DNA of 35,036 nucleotides, taken from the IMG/VR virus record IMGVR_UViG_3300023172_000097, positions 1 to 35,036 of that record; one strand, given 5' to 3'. Position 1 is the stretch's first letter, and the number at the start of each line of letters is the position of its first letter. Position numbers and translations under genes: made by a program. The notes under the pieces are model-generated. The model had not been told where the DNA came from. It did no database searches and was given only the letters and a program-made list of their open reading frames with translations. Shown here in pieces: positions 1 through 8,066 of the stretch. The stretch comes from a virus.

Positions 1-933
1 CACATATAAGCTCCAGTCTCCATTAGCAGGAGAGCCTATAATTGAATCAAAAGAATGTAATAGGGTTTGATTATCATAGCCAATAATTATTTGTTCATCA
101 ACACCAGATCCACTACCAGATCCACTGCCAGATCCACTAGCATCACCCAATACTGGAATTCTAAACCTGATATAATTTGTTTTGTCGGTAGTTCTACACA
201 TGCCGCCATTCTGAACATTATGAGTAGAGGTGTTTTCTGGTGCTCGATCAGATAATATAAAGCTAAACCCAGGGCTATAGTTTAAAAACTTTTGACTACC
301 AACAAGCAATATAGAATTTTGTTCACTTCCAGGATACTTCAAAAATATATTCAAATCTTGCATATTTGTGTGATTAAGGCCAACAAGACCAATTTCGATA
401 CTTTTAATATTTCTGGTGTCCGCAATGCTTATAGTATTAGAGACAACTGAATCGTCCACCATAGTTAATGGGCCGCCAGTATAAACAATAGCATCAGAAA
501 GCATAACAGGAGGACATAGATCTTGATCCGCAGGAAATACAGTTAAATTAGATCTTGTAGGAGGATCTAATAATCTAGAAATAACAGAAACGTTACCGAA
601 TAAGATTCTATTGCTCTTAGTGCCAGATCCAACAAAAACCTCGTTGGGTTCTTGTATATCTAATTCATATTGGGCGGTATTAAAGGTGTAATTATCTGTT
701 ACTTTTGCCGGAATATCCAGGGTTATAAAGCCATCTTCTGTAGTAACCAAAGAATATTCGCTAGTTTTAGTAGTATTGTCAAAATTATATTCGACACCGG
801 TGTTATCTCTCATTCTTAATAAAACATACATGTTTTTAAGATTAATTGGATTCTGGTTTTCATCAAGATAACGAAAAACAACCTGAAAATCAGAACCTTG
901 TTCTATACGAAAATTAAAAGATGCTGCTGGCAT
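1..933 (-). CDS. Virion protein with IEQG N-terminal domain and P/Homo B-like domain, truncated by window edge
   Basis: The reading frame is open from an ATG at 933 (ribosome site AAGGA upstream) to the left edge, giving 311 residues with no stop. Residues 1-120 form a domain with the signature NFRIEQG near residue 7 and FNTAQYELDIQ near 84; the same domain makes up the whole protein at 16654-17058. Residues 165-311 match the pattern of the proprotein-convertase P domain: ISIAD, then LNHTNMQDLNIFL around 186-198, then NGDWSLYV at 304-311. A Ser-Gly linker interrupts it at 266-277. In secreted proteases and adhesins this domain is a beta-sandwich that stabilises or binds; here it is probably a virion surface module. 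The domain calls are by pattern recognition, and the role is inferred from its place in the late operon. Confidence 0.8.
   Translation of the reverse strand, partial: MPAASFNFRIEQGSDFQVVFRYLDENQNPINLKNMYVLLRMRDNTGVEYNFDNTTKTSEYSLVTTEDGFITLDIPAKVTDNYTFNTAQYELDIQEPNEVFVGSGTKSNRILFGNVSVISRLLDPPTRSNLTVFPADQDLCPPVMLSDAIVYTGGPLTMVDDSVVSNTISIADTRNIKSIEIGLVGLNHTNMQDLNIFLKYPGSEQNSILLVGSQKFLNYSPGFSFILSDRAPENTSTHNVQNGGMCRTTDKTNYIRFRIPVLGDASGSGSGSGSGSGVDEQIIIGYDNQTLLHSFDSIIGSPANGDWSLYV
106..141. repeat. Three tandem 12-bp repeats encoding a Ser-Gly linker
   Basis: Three near-identical 12-base units (AGATCCACTRSC on the plus strand) lie end to end. On the minus strand they encode an alternating Ser-Gly run inside the P-like domain of the partial virion gene. 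The in-frame unit length means that repeat-number changes would only lengthen or shorten the linker. Confidence 0.85.
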
Positions 934-942
934 TTGTTGTCC

Positions 943-1464
943 TTACGAAAAAAAGTTTCTGGTATGTGGTGAAGGGTTAAATGCATAACTAGGATCAAAA
1001 TTATTGCCAACAAAAGGACTAAGTACAGCCCTGATTAGGCTCGTATTGCCTAATTCATGCTGCATTTTTAATTCGCTATATAGAGCGCATGGCCCATTTT
1101 TAAGAATAGTCTCAAAACCGCGTATATTGCCACCTACGCTGATGCTAGCGGGCCCAAGAGCAGCCCTAATTCCCTCTGTTGCGGCTCTAGTCCTGAGTGT
1201 GCTTTGATCTAAAAGGCAAGACGCCTTTAGTGACACGAAACTAATAAAATCTAAATCTCTGGACTCTCCGACAGTAGGATCTGGGGTGATATTTGGATTA
1301 ACAATATCTATAGAATATTCATTGACTAAATTTATTTCTTTTGTGATATATTGAGCAGAAACAACGATTAGCTGTTGTATCCTCTCGTCGCTATATTCTG
1401 GGGTATCAGAGAGATCGTTTATTAGGGATCTAACAATTATGGGTATCTCAATGTTCCAAGACAT
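943..1464 (-). CDS. Probable head-tail connector (neck) protein
   Basis: This encodes 173 residues. The start is ATG with AAAGG upstream, and it follows one of the proposed late promoters by about 40 bases. The N-terminal half is helical (SLINDLSDTPEYSDERIQQL, then a long helix to about residue 50). A conserved-looking core, FISFVSLKASCLL, is followed by the GPASISVGG-to-ILKNGPC segment and another helix. This helix-bundle-plus-loop layout and length fit head-completion or adaptor proteins (gp6-like connectors) that sit under the portal. I recognise the general layout rather than a specific family. The protein is cytosolic until assembled into the neck. An unrelated small structural protein remains possible. 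Confidence 0.5.
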   Translation of the reverse strand: MSWNIEIPIIVRSLINDLSDTPEYSDERIQQLIVVSAQYITKEINLVNEYSIDIVNPNITPDPTVGESRDLDFISFVSLKASCLLDQSTLRTRAATEGIRAALGPASISVGGNIRGFETILKNGPCALYSELKMQHELGNTSLIRAVLSPFVGNNFDPSYAFNPSPHTRNFFS

Positions 1465-1495
1465 ATTGTGGCCTTTTGTAAAAATTGTTGAATAT

Positions 1496-1513
1496 TTATT
1501 CTAATATACACCA
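1496..1513 (-). promoter_or_regulatory. Candidate late promoter, copy A
   Basis: On the minus strand the gap before the connector gene reads GGTGTATATTAGAATAAA. The core GTGTATAT (1511-1504) ends 39 bases before the start codon. It shares core and spacing with four other minus-strand gaps (near 6090, 17102, 22589 and 32124). There is no TTGACA-like box upstream. Recognition by the phage sigma factor is an inference. Confidence 0.45.
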
Positions 1514-1524
1514 TGGTTTAATGC

Positions 1525-2232
1525 TTATATGATAGGCTGGCATTTTGACCCACCATTTTTATCATATCCTGGCCCGCAATCATCTTGTGGATCTGATAGA
1601 CTTATTTGAAGAGTATTAATATCTACACTGTTGTTTGCTTCTGTTCTAGCTAATGCCTCGTTCTTGGCAGATTCCAGCTTTCTATTTGATTCTACATAAT
1701 TTTCTATATTTGACTGCAAAATTTGTTTGGATAAAGTTATTTCGTTTCCTTCTATGTCTTGTATTACAGGGTCGGTATCTGATACAATCGAATTTACTAG
1801 TGTCGAAAGGATTTTAAGCTGGCTATCTTTATCTCTTGGTAAAAAGACGTCGTTATTATTAACTGTGATTTTATAACCATTAGCTATTTCTCTGTCATAT
1901 TGTTTTTTTACAATATTAGCCTTTGCTTCTGCCCAAACTTCTGGACTTGGTTCAAGTGTTGTATGGGTATTTTTCCACACAAGATAGCATTCCCAATCTG
2001 ACAATAAATCTCCTCCATCAAACTGATCGCAAGGCAATAATGCTGACTCAATGCCATCAAAAGTAATAATCGACTCTTCTTGTGTTTCGGTATTCACCCT
2101 AAGGATAGGACTACTGTAGCTTTTATCTACCACTAATTTACCATTAGACTCTATGATGCGAGTATAATAATAGTTATAATTTTGAGTATATTCGCAATAA
2201 TCGTATACGTTATCAAAACCACAAAATGTCAT
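1525..2232 (-). CDS. Tail-fibre-associated protein, DUF4376-like, possible fibre chaperone
   Basis: This encodes 235 residues and lies 1 base downstream of the large fibre gene, so it is certainly co-transcribed with it. The N-terminus is tyrosine-rich (residues 10-25). Residues about 105-190 resemble the DUF4376 type found in fibre-assembly proteins: IANGYKITVNNNDVFLPRDK, followed by two helices ending in KLESAKNEAL. The C-terminus carries two cysteines in a short Gly/Asp tail (CGPGYDKNGGSKC). Small genes directly behind a fibre gene are usually fibre chaperones or attachment factors. That role is inferred from position and weak resemblance. Confidence 0.55.
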   Translation of the reverse strand: MTFCGFDNVYDYCEYTQNYNYYYTRIIESNGKLVVDKSYSSPILRVNTETQEESIITFDGIESALLPCDQFDGGDLLSDWECYLVWKNTHTTLEPSPEVWAEAKANIVKKQYDREIANGYKITVNNNDVFLPRDKDSQLKILSTLVNSIVSDTDPVIQDIEGNEITLSKQILQSNIENYVESNRKLESAKNEALARTEANNSVDINTLQISLSDPQDDCGPGYDKNGGSKCQPII

Positions 2233-2233
2233 T

Positions 2234-5200
2234 TTACACCTGTTCTATCCAGAGTCCGTAAATATCGTTACCTTTTTGAATAAATGAAACATTACATACT
2301 AAGCCATTAGTAAATGTATATTGGGTATAATTATTGAAATTATGAGAACCTAATTCTAATGCAATATTATATGATTTTAAATAATATTCAAAATCTGTAT
2401 CTATTTCTTTTGCTAATCTATAGTAATAAGAAGAAGTAAAAGCACTATAATTACCATAGTATATAGGAGTAGTAAGTAATGCTGCTCTAACAGACGCAAT
2501 AGACCTACCCTGTGGCCATCTAGAATCATTGTTTGACATAGTCAAGCGACCAGTAGATCTCAATCTTATATTGTAAATAGGTCTGTTTTCTATTAAAGAC
2601 ATTAAAGATGATGGGGCCCATGTCATTAAGCTATCACCTTTAATTGGGGGTTTCGTATACGTTTCAGCGGTATTATATATACCATAATTGGCGTAAGATC
2701 TGACAACACGGAAAAATGGAATAAATTCAAATCTTTTGCTTCTATTAGAAAGACTAGTTGATGCAAAAGCGGTGCTTTCTGAGCTTTCTGTGGTGTTGCT
2801 TGTTCTGAAAACAAATTTATGTTTAATTTCAGGCGATATAGAGTAATTAACGCCAAACACCCGATCTATATCAACAGTAAAAACATATGGAGAACCAGGC
2901 CCAACAAGATTTTGGTAAGAAATTGTTTTAACCAGAGAATAATTATTTTCACTATCGACATAGTAGGTCTGTAGGACCATATTGTTTACAGAATCTTCGC
3001 CCCTTCCTTCTTCGGTATGTAATAGTTTTTCAACTTCAAAATAAATATAGTCATTTCTAACTCTTTGAACAGAAAAATTTGGAGCTTGTGGTTTTTTAAG
3101 AGGGTCCCATAATTTATGAACAACTGGAGTAGATGTGTATTGAGTGCCAGAAACATTAACAATAGCAGTAGTACTTTGCCATAATTCGGAAGACACATCA
3201 GACAAGGCCCACCTAGTTCGGTATGGTATATAGATATTATCTCCGATTCTGGTGCGCCTATATCGATCCATGTATAAGATTGTAGATTTTATATTAGAAT
3301 TTGGATATACACTTGGATCTCCACTATATATAACACCAGATAATGTGGGGTATCCTATAGCAGAAGAATCTGGACTTTTTACCAATAAATTGACCAACGG
3401 CGCAGTGGTTCTTTTGTATGAAACACCATTAAGCAATATTGTGTCAGAATTAAAGGAAGAGCCGATAGCATTTGGTGTTGATATTGTTGCACAGCCCGTA
3501 TTGGAAAGGCCGTGATAGTTATAATACGTTGCCCCCACACCATAATTTACGCCTGCGTCAAGGTTGTTGATTTTAAGTTTATTGCTGGTACTAGATGCGA
3601 TATTTTCTGATGAGTATTGAGATAAGGACGAGCAATCAATACCGGTATATGAAATGCCGCTAACAATAGTAGAACCTCTGTCGTTTATAGTGTAGTAGTG
3701 GTTTAGAGAGCAACCAGATATGCTTGCGTTATAGAAATTATAGTTAAATTCCTGACCATTCAATGGAATAATATCAGGTGTAGTACTAGTTAGTGAAACA
3801 GCACCGGAGTATAAGCCGGTACCACTAGCATTAACAGCCGCACATTTAGCGTACCACGTTGTAGAATTATTTCCGGTTAATTTATTGATAAGCTTTAATC
3901 TATTGATTCTAAAAGTATTAGTGTTGAACGATTGTAAATTAGTAGAATCAAAAGTATTTACGGTATCTACTAAAATATTGTAATATGCAATAGACTGTCC
4001 GCCATTATCTGTAGGAGCAGACCACGCTAAAGTAGCCAAAGAATAAGCGCTACTACTATAGTCGCCACTATAACCAGGATGAACAGAATAAATCCTTTGC
4101 TCTGATAGATTTCTAGATTGTGTGACGCTAGATCCAACAAAAGATAGTTCGTCGTCCCAACCAAATGAGAGACTATTGGGTTCTGAGCAGGTTGCAACAG
4201 ACCTACCTGGTGTTTCATAAGAAGTAAAGGACCAGGTGCCAGTACCAGCATAATTAAGCGGGGCTAGCCTGAAATAATATGTCGTATTAGTAGTTAAAGA
4301 ACTTATGTTTGTTGAGTTGCTGGTTCCTTGTGCTGCGATAGTCACAGTGGAACCATTTTGTATATTGCCACTATCGGCAGAATATTGCAAGAGATATCCT
4401 GTGACAGAATAACCGCCATCAGAATATGGGGCAGTCCAGAAAACAGAAACGCTGTCTGATCTAGGATATGTAATAATATTATTTATAGCAGTAGCTGTCG
4501 ATCTGCTTTGCGTTATAGTGTTACTATAAACTCCAGTAAGATTGCTTATAACAGGAGCTATTCTATGATAAAAATTAGAATCATTAGTATTTAGGTAAGC
4601 AATGTCTGTATTAAGGCTGTCTCCAAGTTTATATTCTTTAATATGTCTTGAGAATATACTACTATCAAAAGTAGATACAGTATCTGTTTCTATAATAAAT
4701 TTGTCTGGAATACTGTTTGTAGAAAAAATATAATTCCAAGAAATATTAGATACGCCATTTTCAAAAATCGCACTAGCGCCAAATGTTTGAAGTCCAGAAG
4801 ATACTGGAGAACCTTCGAAAGTATGAGCCATAGTATTTGACGGATCAGATTCACCTATGGCGTTAGTTGCTGTTATGTTAAAATAATAATTTTCTGATAA
4901 GTCTATATTAGTAATAGATCCGGATGTGACAATACCCCCATAGTGATTACCAGAAACAGGAATATCAATACTATTATTAAGAGAATTTATTTCTGTACCA
5001 TAATTAATGGTATATTGACTAATCTTTGAATTATTGTCGGTAGAGCCTGACCAGTATATTACTAATCCAGAAGTAATTAAATTAGTGTTAGAGGTAATAC
5101 CAGTAGGGGGCAGAGGTCTATTTTCTGGATATATTTCATTATCTATAATAATGTTATCTAGAATAATATTATTGTCTTGAGCATTAGCGGCGTCTCCATC

Positions 5201-6052
5201 AAGAAACACGGAATTTTCTCTAATATAGGGAGCTAGATTGTTAACTCCACGAGATTTATTTTTTGCATTAGGGATTAAAACTCTCGCCTTGGACATTTTT
5301 CTAGGTTTAGAATTAAGTTTTACAGAGCTGGTGAATTTCTTAGCATTCTGCGGTATAGCTTCAGCATAAGAAACCTTTTGATAAAATGCTTCGCAAGATA
5401 ATAGTTGCGAGGCATAAGATTTATGTGTTAGTTGTGTTGGTATAAATCCAAGTTCTAATTTGGCTTGACTAAAGTTTATTTTAGAATTACCAGCAAGACC
5501 TGTGGTGGTTTCTGGCCTAATCTCAAAAATCAATGTTCTAGCATTAGAAGGAACGGTAAAGCTAGAATAATATTGTGTCCACCCAGAAGATATGGCGGTA
5601 TTCACAATAGAGCCTGAGATAATAGTTTTATCTTGCAGAGCATCATCTTCATGCGGAGTGTAGTACATGGCAGAATAAATATTGCCACTTAAAGACAGGT
5701 TAGGACTCATGGCATAGTAGCTCATACTCATATCTTCACCCTGGTGAGGTAAAACATCCTCTGTTGGCACAACATACAATAAGCTGTAGTAGCATCCAGA
5801 CACCGTGTTTGTGAGACTGATGCCATAGCTATTATTGTCTAAAACTCCGTTAGTCATGCATTTGGTGGCGGTAGCTCCTTGGCTATCATATTCGTTCTCA
5901 AAAATAGAGAAGAACCATCTATCAGCAGTATATCCCTGCTTATTGAAAGAAATACCCCTTTGCCATACATCAAAATTACCATTAATAATGATATTCTCGC
6001 TATCGACTTTGCGATTTAGTAAAGATTTGGCGTAATTAATGATTCTTGACAT
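2234..6052 (-). CDS. Large tail fibre with N-terminal jelly-roll-like domain and fibronectin type III repeats
   Basis: This encodes 1272 residues, starting at ATG 6052 with AAAGGA upstream. Residues about 19-50 (IIINGNFDVWQRG, then GYTADRWF) begin a carbohydrate-binding-like beta-sandwich typical of phage fibres; it closes near SYASQLLSCEAFYQKV around 213-230. At least three fibronectin-III-like units follow, recognisable by PPTGITSNTN, WTAPYSDGGYSVTGYLLQYS and WSAPTDNGGQSIAYYNI, each ending in a TYYFRLAPLN-like strand. The last ~350 residues are beta-rich and unrecognised, and could be the receptor-binding tip. The protein is likely a trimeric virion appendage. Its operon partner directly downstream is the DUF4376-like gene. 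Confidence 0.85.
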   Translation of the reverse strand: MSRIINYAKSLLNRKVDSENIIINGNFDVWQRGISFNKQGYTADRWFFSIFENEYDSQGATATKCMTNGVLDNNSYGISLTNTVSGCYYSLLYVVPTEDVLPHQGEDMSMSYYAMSPNLSLSGNIYSAMYYTPHEDDALQDKTIISGSIVNTAISSGWTQYYSSFTVPSNARTLIFEIRPETTTGLAGNSKINFSQAKLELGFIPTQLTHKSYASQLLSCEAFYQKVSYAEAIPQNAKKFTSSVKLNSKPRKMSKARVLIPNAKNKSRGVNNLAPYIRENSVFLDGDAANAQDNNIILDNIIIDNEIYPENRPLPPTGITSNTNLITSGLVIYWSGSTDNNSKISQYTINYGTEINSLNNSIDIPVSGNHYGGIVTSGSITNIDLSENYYFNITATNAIGESDPSNTMAHTFEGSPVSSGLQTFGASAIFENGVSNISWNYIFSTNSIPDKFIIETDTVSTFDSSIFSRHIKEYKLGDSLNTDIAYLNTNDSNFYHRIAPVISNLTGVYSNTITQSRSTATAINNIITYPRSDSVSVFWTAPYSDGGYSVTGYLLQYSADSGNIQNGSTVTIAAQGTSNSTNISSLTTNTTYYFRLAPLNYAGTGTWSFTSYETPGRSVATCSEPNSLSFGWDDELSFVGSSVTQSRNLSEQRIYSVHPGYSGDYSSSAYSLATLAWSAPTDNGGQSIAYYNILVDTVNTFDSTNLQSFNTNTFRINRLKLINKLTGNNSTTWYAKCAAVNASGTGLYSGAVSLTSTTPDIIPLNGQEFNYNFYNASISGCSLNHYYTINDRGSTIVSGISYTGIDCSSLSQYSSENIASSTSNKLKINNLDAGVNYGVGATYYNYHGLSNTGCATISTPNAIGSSFNSDTILLNGVSYKRTTAPLVNLLVKSPDSSAIGYPTLSGVIYSGDPSVYPNSNIKSTILYMDRYRRTRIGDNIYIPYRTRWALSDVSSELWQSTTAIVNVSGTQYTSTPVVHKLWDPLKKPQAPNFSVQRVRNDYIYFEVEKLLHTEEGRGEDSVNNMVLQTYYVDSENNYSLVKTISYQNLVGPGSPYVFTVDIDRVFGVNYSISPEIKHKFVFRTSNTTESSESTAFASTSLSNRSKRFEFIPFFRVVRSYANYGIYNTAETYTKPPIKGDSLMTWAPSSLMSLIENRPIYNIRLRSTGRLTMSNNDSRWPQGRSIASVRAALLTTPIYYGNYSAFTSSYYYRLAKEIDTDFEYYLKSYNIALELGSHNFNNYTQYTFTNGLVCNVSFIQKGNDIYGLWIEQV

Positions 6053-6081
6053 ATGCTATCCTTTAAAGAAAATTTGCGCCT

Positions 6082-6099
6082 ATAAAGATAAATACACTA
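6082..6099 (-). promoter_or_regulatory. Candidate late promoter, copy B
   Basis: The minus strand reads AGTGTATTTATCTTTATA, with the core at 6097-6090, ending 37 bases before the large fibre start. It matches the core and spacing of the other four proposed late promoters. It overlaps the stop codon of a 12-codon reading frame. Confidence 0.45.
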
Positions 6100-6135
6100 A
6101 ACTCTAAGACTCTGTAAAATTGATAATTCTGCCAT
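6097..6135 (-). CDS. Possible 12-codon peptide with strong ribosome site
   Basis: Between the two fibre genes, a TAAGGAGAATAATATG sequence gives a near-ideal ribosome binding site and start codon at 6135. The frame stops after 12 codons (MAELSILQSLRV). The peptide has no recognisable function. It could be a leader peptide, a decayed remnant of a small fibre gene, or chance. Its stop codon lies inside the proposed promoter of the next gene. Confidence 0.2.
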   Translation of the reverse strand: MAELSILQSLRV

Positions 6136-6148
6136 ATTATTCTCCTTA

Positions 6149-6817
6149 TTATGAAAGTTCTCCGAAAATTGATACGCAAATAATGGTTGTATCTGCGGTA
6201 GTTGCGGTGTTGCTTTTCCATGAATAAACGTCTAAGTAGCTTGTTTGTGGGTTTCTCACTTCTAAAAACATATCGCTGGATACATTAATCCCAATAACCC
6301 CAACTGTGGCGCAATAGTTTGTATTGGCAAAAGAAGTGTTAAAATTAATTCTATACTGTCCAGTATTAAGATCGGTAATACTGTCAACATTAAAAGCACT
6401 CCTAATCCCACCATTAGCCAAAGTGAAGGGCGAAGAACCGAAGGTTCCATCAAAATTAACCCAAGCTTTGGCTAGTCTATTTTGTACATTATCACCCTCT
6501 GTCGAACTGTCTGAAAGTTTATCAAAAGTCACAGCCCCATCAACTATCTGACCAGTATCAGCCGCACTGAATCCACTATTAGAAGTATTGCGAATAACAA
6601 ACTCAATAATATCTCCAGCACTCGCCCCTTGCGTTAGCGTAATACCACTTGTGCCATTAAGGCTATAATCTTGCCCCTGTACTATTCTCGCGCCATTAAG
6701 ATATACGTCAATATTAGACCCACTGAACCCACCAGTAACAGTAACAGCTGTTTGACTTGCTGTTAACGTAACTGTTTGCTTGCTGGACTGTCTACTTATA
6801 TCTCTCGCAATGCTCAT
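6149..6817 (-). CDS. Short tail-fibre protein with linker repeat and fibre-tip domain
   Basis: This encodes 222 residues. The start ATG overlaps the preceding stop by one base (TAATG). Residues 15-75 form a fibre unit (VTGGFSGSNIDVYLNGARIV, then ASAGDIIEFVI) that also occurs twice in the 1038-residue fibre. Residues about 110-222 form a tip domain (RLAKAWVNFDG, SFNVDSITDLNTGQYRINF, ending IFGE) shared with the 125-residue protein at 7676-8053. Such AKAW-to-FGD domains are common at the ends of environmental and cyanophage fibres. It is probably a minor fibre or an exchangeable tip. Confidence 0.75.
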   Translation of the reverse strand: MSIARDISRQSSKQTVTLTASQTAVTVTGGFSGSNIDVYLNGARIVQGQDYSLNGTSGITLTQGASAGDIIEFVIRNTSNSGFSAADTGQIVDGAVTFDKLSDSSTEGDNVQNRLAKAWVNFDGTFGSSPFTLANGGIRSAFNVDSITDLNTGQYRINFNTSFANTNYCATVGVIGINVSSDMFLEVRNPQTSYLDVYSWKSNTATTADTTIICVSIFGELS

Positions 6818-7422
6818 TAGATTGCCTCTAGTTCTTCTAGTGTTGTGGCGTCTTTGACTAACTTTCTTCTGGCAGCATCGGCCCCACTAAGTTGTGCCCT
6901 AGCCTGACCATAAGCCAACATTAAAGGTGTCATTTCAGCAACCGTAAGAGAATGAGGTTCTCCTTCAGTGTCTAGTATTGTAATAGGATCTGTAGAGCCT
7001 AGCGATGCAGCCTCTTTTGCTAATGAGTAAGCGCCGTTAAGTAACGCAACGTCGTCTGTATGAATACCGAGACTCCAACCTTCTGGTGTTTGCCAGCCGT
7101 TATTAAGAGTCACCTTCCAATCTTGATCTATCTCTGTAAGCTTATTTAGTTTGGCTTGGTCTAATTCTGATATACTCATAATTTCAGAAACTGGATCTAA
7201 GGTTTTTAGTTCATCTGGCGTGGTTGCCTCGTCAATTCTACTATCCGCTGGAGCGTCACGAAGTTGTTGTTTTTTAGTTTCAATATGGTTCTTAAGCGTA
7301 ACATTCTGAGCTTCAGTAGCCTTTAAGTAATCTACATCTAGCGACTCAAAATAAGGCTGTCTGTCATTTCTTACCTTGTCTCGCCAAATATCTTTGGCTT
7401 TATTCATGTTTACATTAATCAT
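6817..7422 (-). CDS. Tail-fibre assembly-like protein
   Basis: This encodes 201 residues with a strong GGGAGG ribosome site. The N-terminal part, MNKAKDIWRDKVRNDRQPYF, followed by LDVDYLKA and a long helix, resembles the short alpha-helical proteins found next to fibre genes. Two ATTPDELKTL/ATTLEELEAI-like segments (around residues 66 and 192) look like a repeated element. The middle (WQTPEGWSLGIHTDDVALLNG) resembles the DUF4376 type. It sits between the 82-residue and the 222-residue fibre genes, so a chaperone or attachment role in fibre assembly is likely. An alternative start is the second Met (residue 6). Confidence 0.6.
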   Translation of the reverse strand: MINVNMNKAKDIWRDKVRNDRQPYFESLDVDYLKATEAQNVTLKNHIETKKQQLRDAPADSRIDEATTPDELKTLDPVSEIMSISELDQAKLNKLTEIDQDWKVTLNNGWQTPEGWSLGIHTDDVALLNGAYSLAKEAASLGSTDPITILDTEGEPHSLTVAEMTPLMLAYGQARAQLSGADAARRKLVKDATTLEELEAI

Positions 7423-7423
7423 A

Positions 7424-7672
7424 CTATCCTCCCATGCCTAATCTAAAAAATTCATCAGCACCTATACCAGCGCCGTCTGGATTACTAAAGTCTGCTTCCC
7501 AAGCGTTACGAAATGTTCGATCAGTTGGGATGTCTGTGTCTTCAATAATCCTGTAGGGCTTTCCAGCAGGAACATCTTTCAGAGCAATTTGCTCTATTGT
7601 ATATTTAGTGTTGGGGCTTGGTATAACTACTGATACCCCGCCATCATCATTTGGATAAATTATTCTTTTCAT
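7424..7672 (-). CDS. Small conserved fibre-cluster protein
   Basis: This encodes 82 residues. The ribosome site GGAGA lies within the end of the upstream gene, and the gene is tightly packed between fibre genes. The sequence begins MKRIIYPNDDGGVSVVIPSP and contains KDVPAGKPYRI and DRTFRNAWEADF. I have the impression of a small family that recurs beside phage fibre genes, but I know of no established function. The content suggests a compact beta-rich protein that may take part in fibre assembly. Confidence 0.6.
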   Translation of the reverse strand: MKRIIYPNDDGGVSVVIPSPNTKYTIEQIALKDVPAGKPYRIIEDTDIPTDRTFRNAWEADFSNPDGAGIGADEFFRLGMGG

Positions 7673-7675
7673 TTT

Positions 7676-8053
7676 TTAGTCTCCGAAAACTATTACACTA
7701 ATAAACTGAGCTTCGCCACCAGCGCTAGGGACTACTGGGGTAGTACCCGCCCTATCGACAAGAGTTTGCATTTGAATGGAACTAGTAGAGTGAGCGGTTA
7801 CTCTACAGTCCATAATATGCCCTACACTTGAGGCGTAACCATCGTCGTGAGCAAGAGCAACAGGATAATGATCGCTACTCATAGCTGTGTCAAAATTAAC
7901 CGTATAAGTACCGACAGAATTTTCTACAACACTAGAGACATTAAAGGAGACATCTGCATTGCCCGCAGCTATTCCTGTCGAAGATCTGCCGTCAAAGACG
8001 GCCCAAGCCTTTGCCCGTCTTGCGTTTTCACTAGTTTCTCTTGCTCTTGTCAT
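7676..8053 (-). CDS. Fibre-tip domain protein
   Basis: This encodes 125 residues and consists almost entirely of the tip domain seen at the C-terminus of the 6149-6817 protein: RRAKAWAVFDG, SFNVSSVVENSVGTYTVNF, ending VIVFGD. The N-terminus (MTRARETSENAR) is a short helix. The gene reads by eye as more GC-rich than the large fibre genes around it, which would fit a recently exchanged module. It is likely a receptor-binding or capping piece added to a longer fibre. Confidence 0.7.
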   Translation of the reverse strand: MTRARETSENARRAKAWAVFDGRSSTGIAAGNADVSFNVSSVVENSVGTYTVNFDTAMSSDHYPVALAHDDGYASSVGHIMDCRVTAHSTSSIQMQTLVDRAGTTPVVPSAGGEAQFISVIVFGD

Positions 8054-8066
8054 GTTAAATACCTTT

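Noticed and set aside
106-141. Short tandem repeats considered as a CRISPR array
   Set aside because: Units are contiguous 12-mers without spacers and are in-frame coding DNA. No CRISPR array is seen anywhere in the window.
67-255. Plus-strand frame of 62 codons with tandem Thr-Arg-Ser repeats
   Set aside because: It is the antisense reading of the 12-bp linker repeat in the minus-strand virion gene, with no ribosome site.
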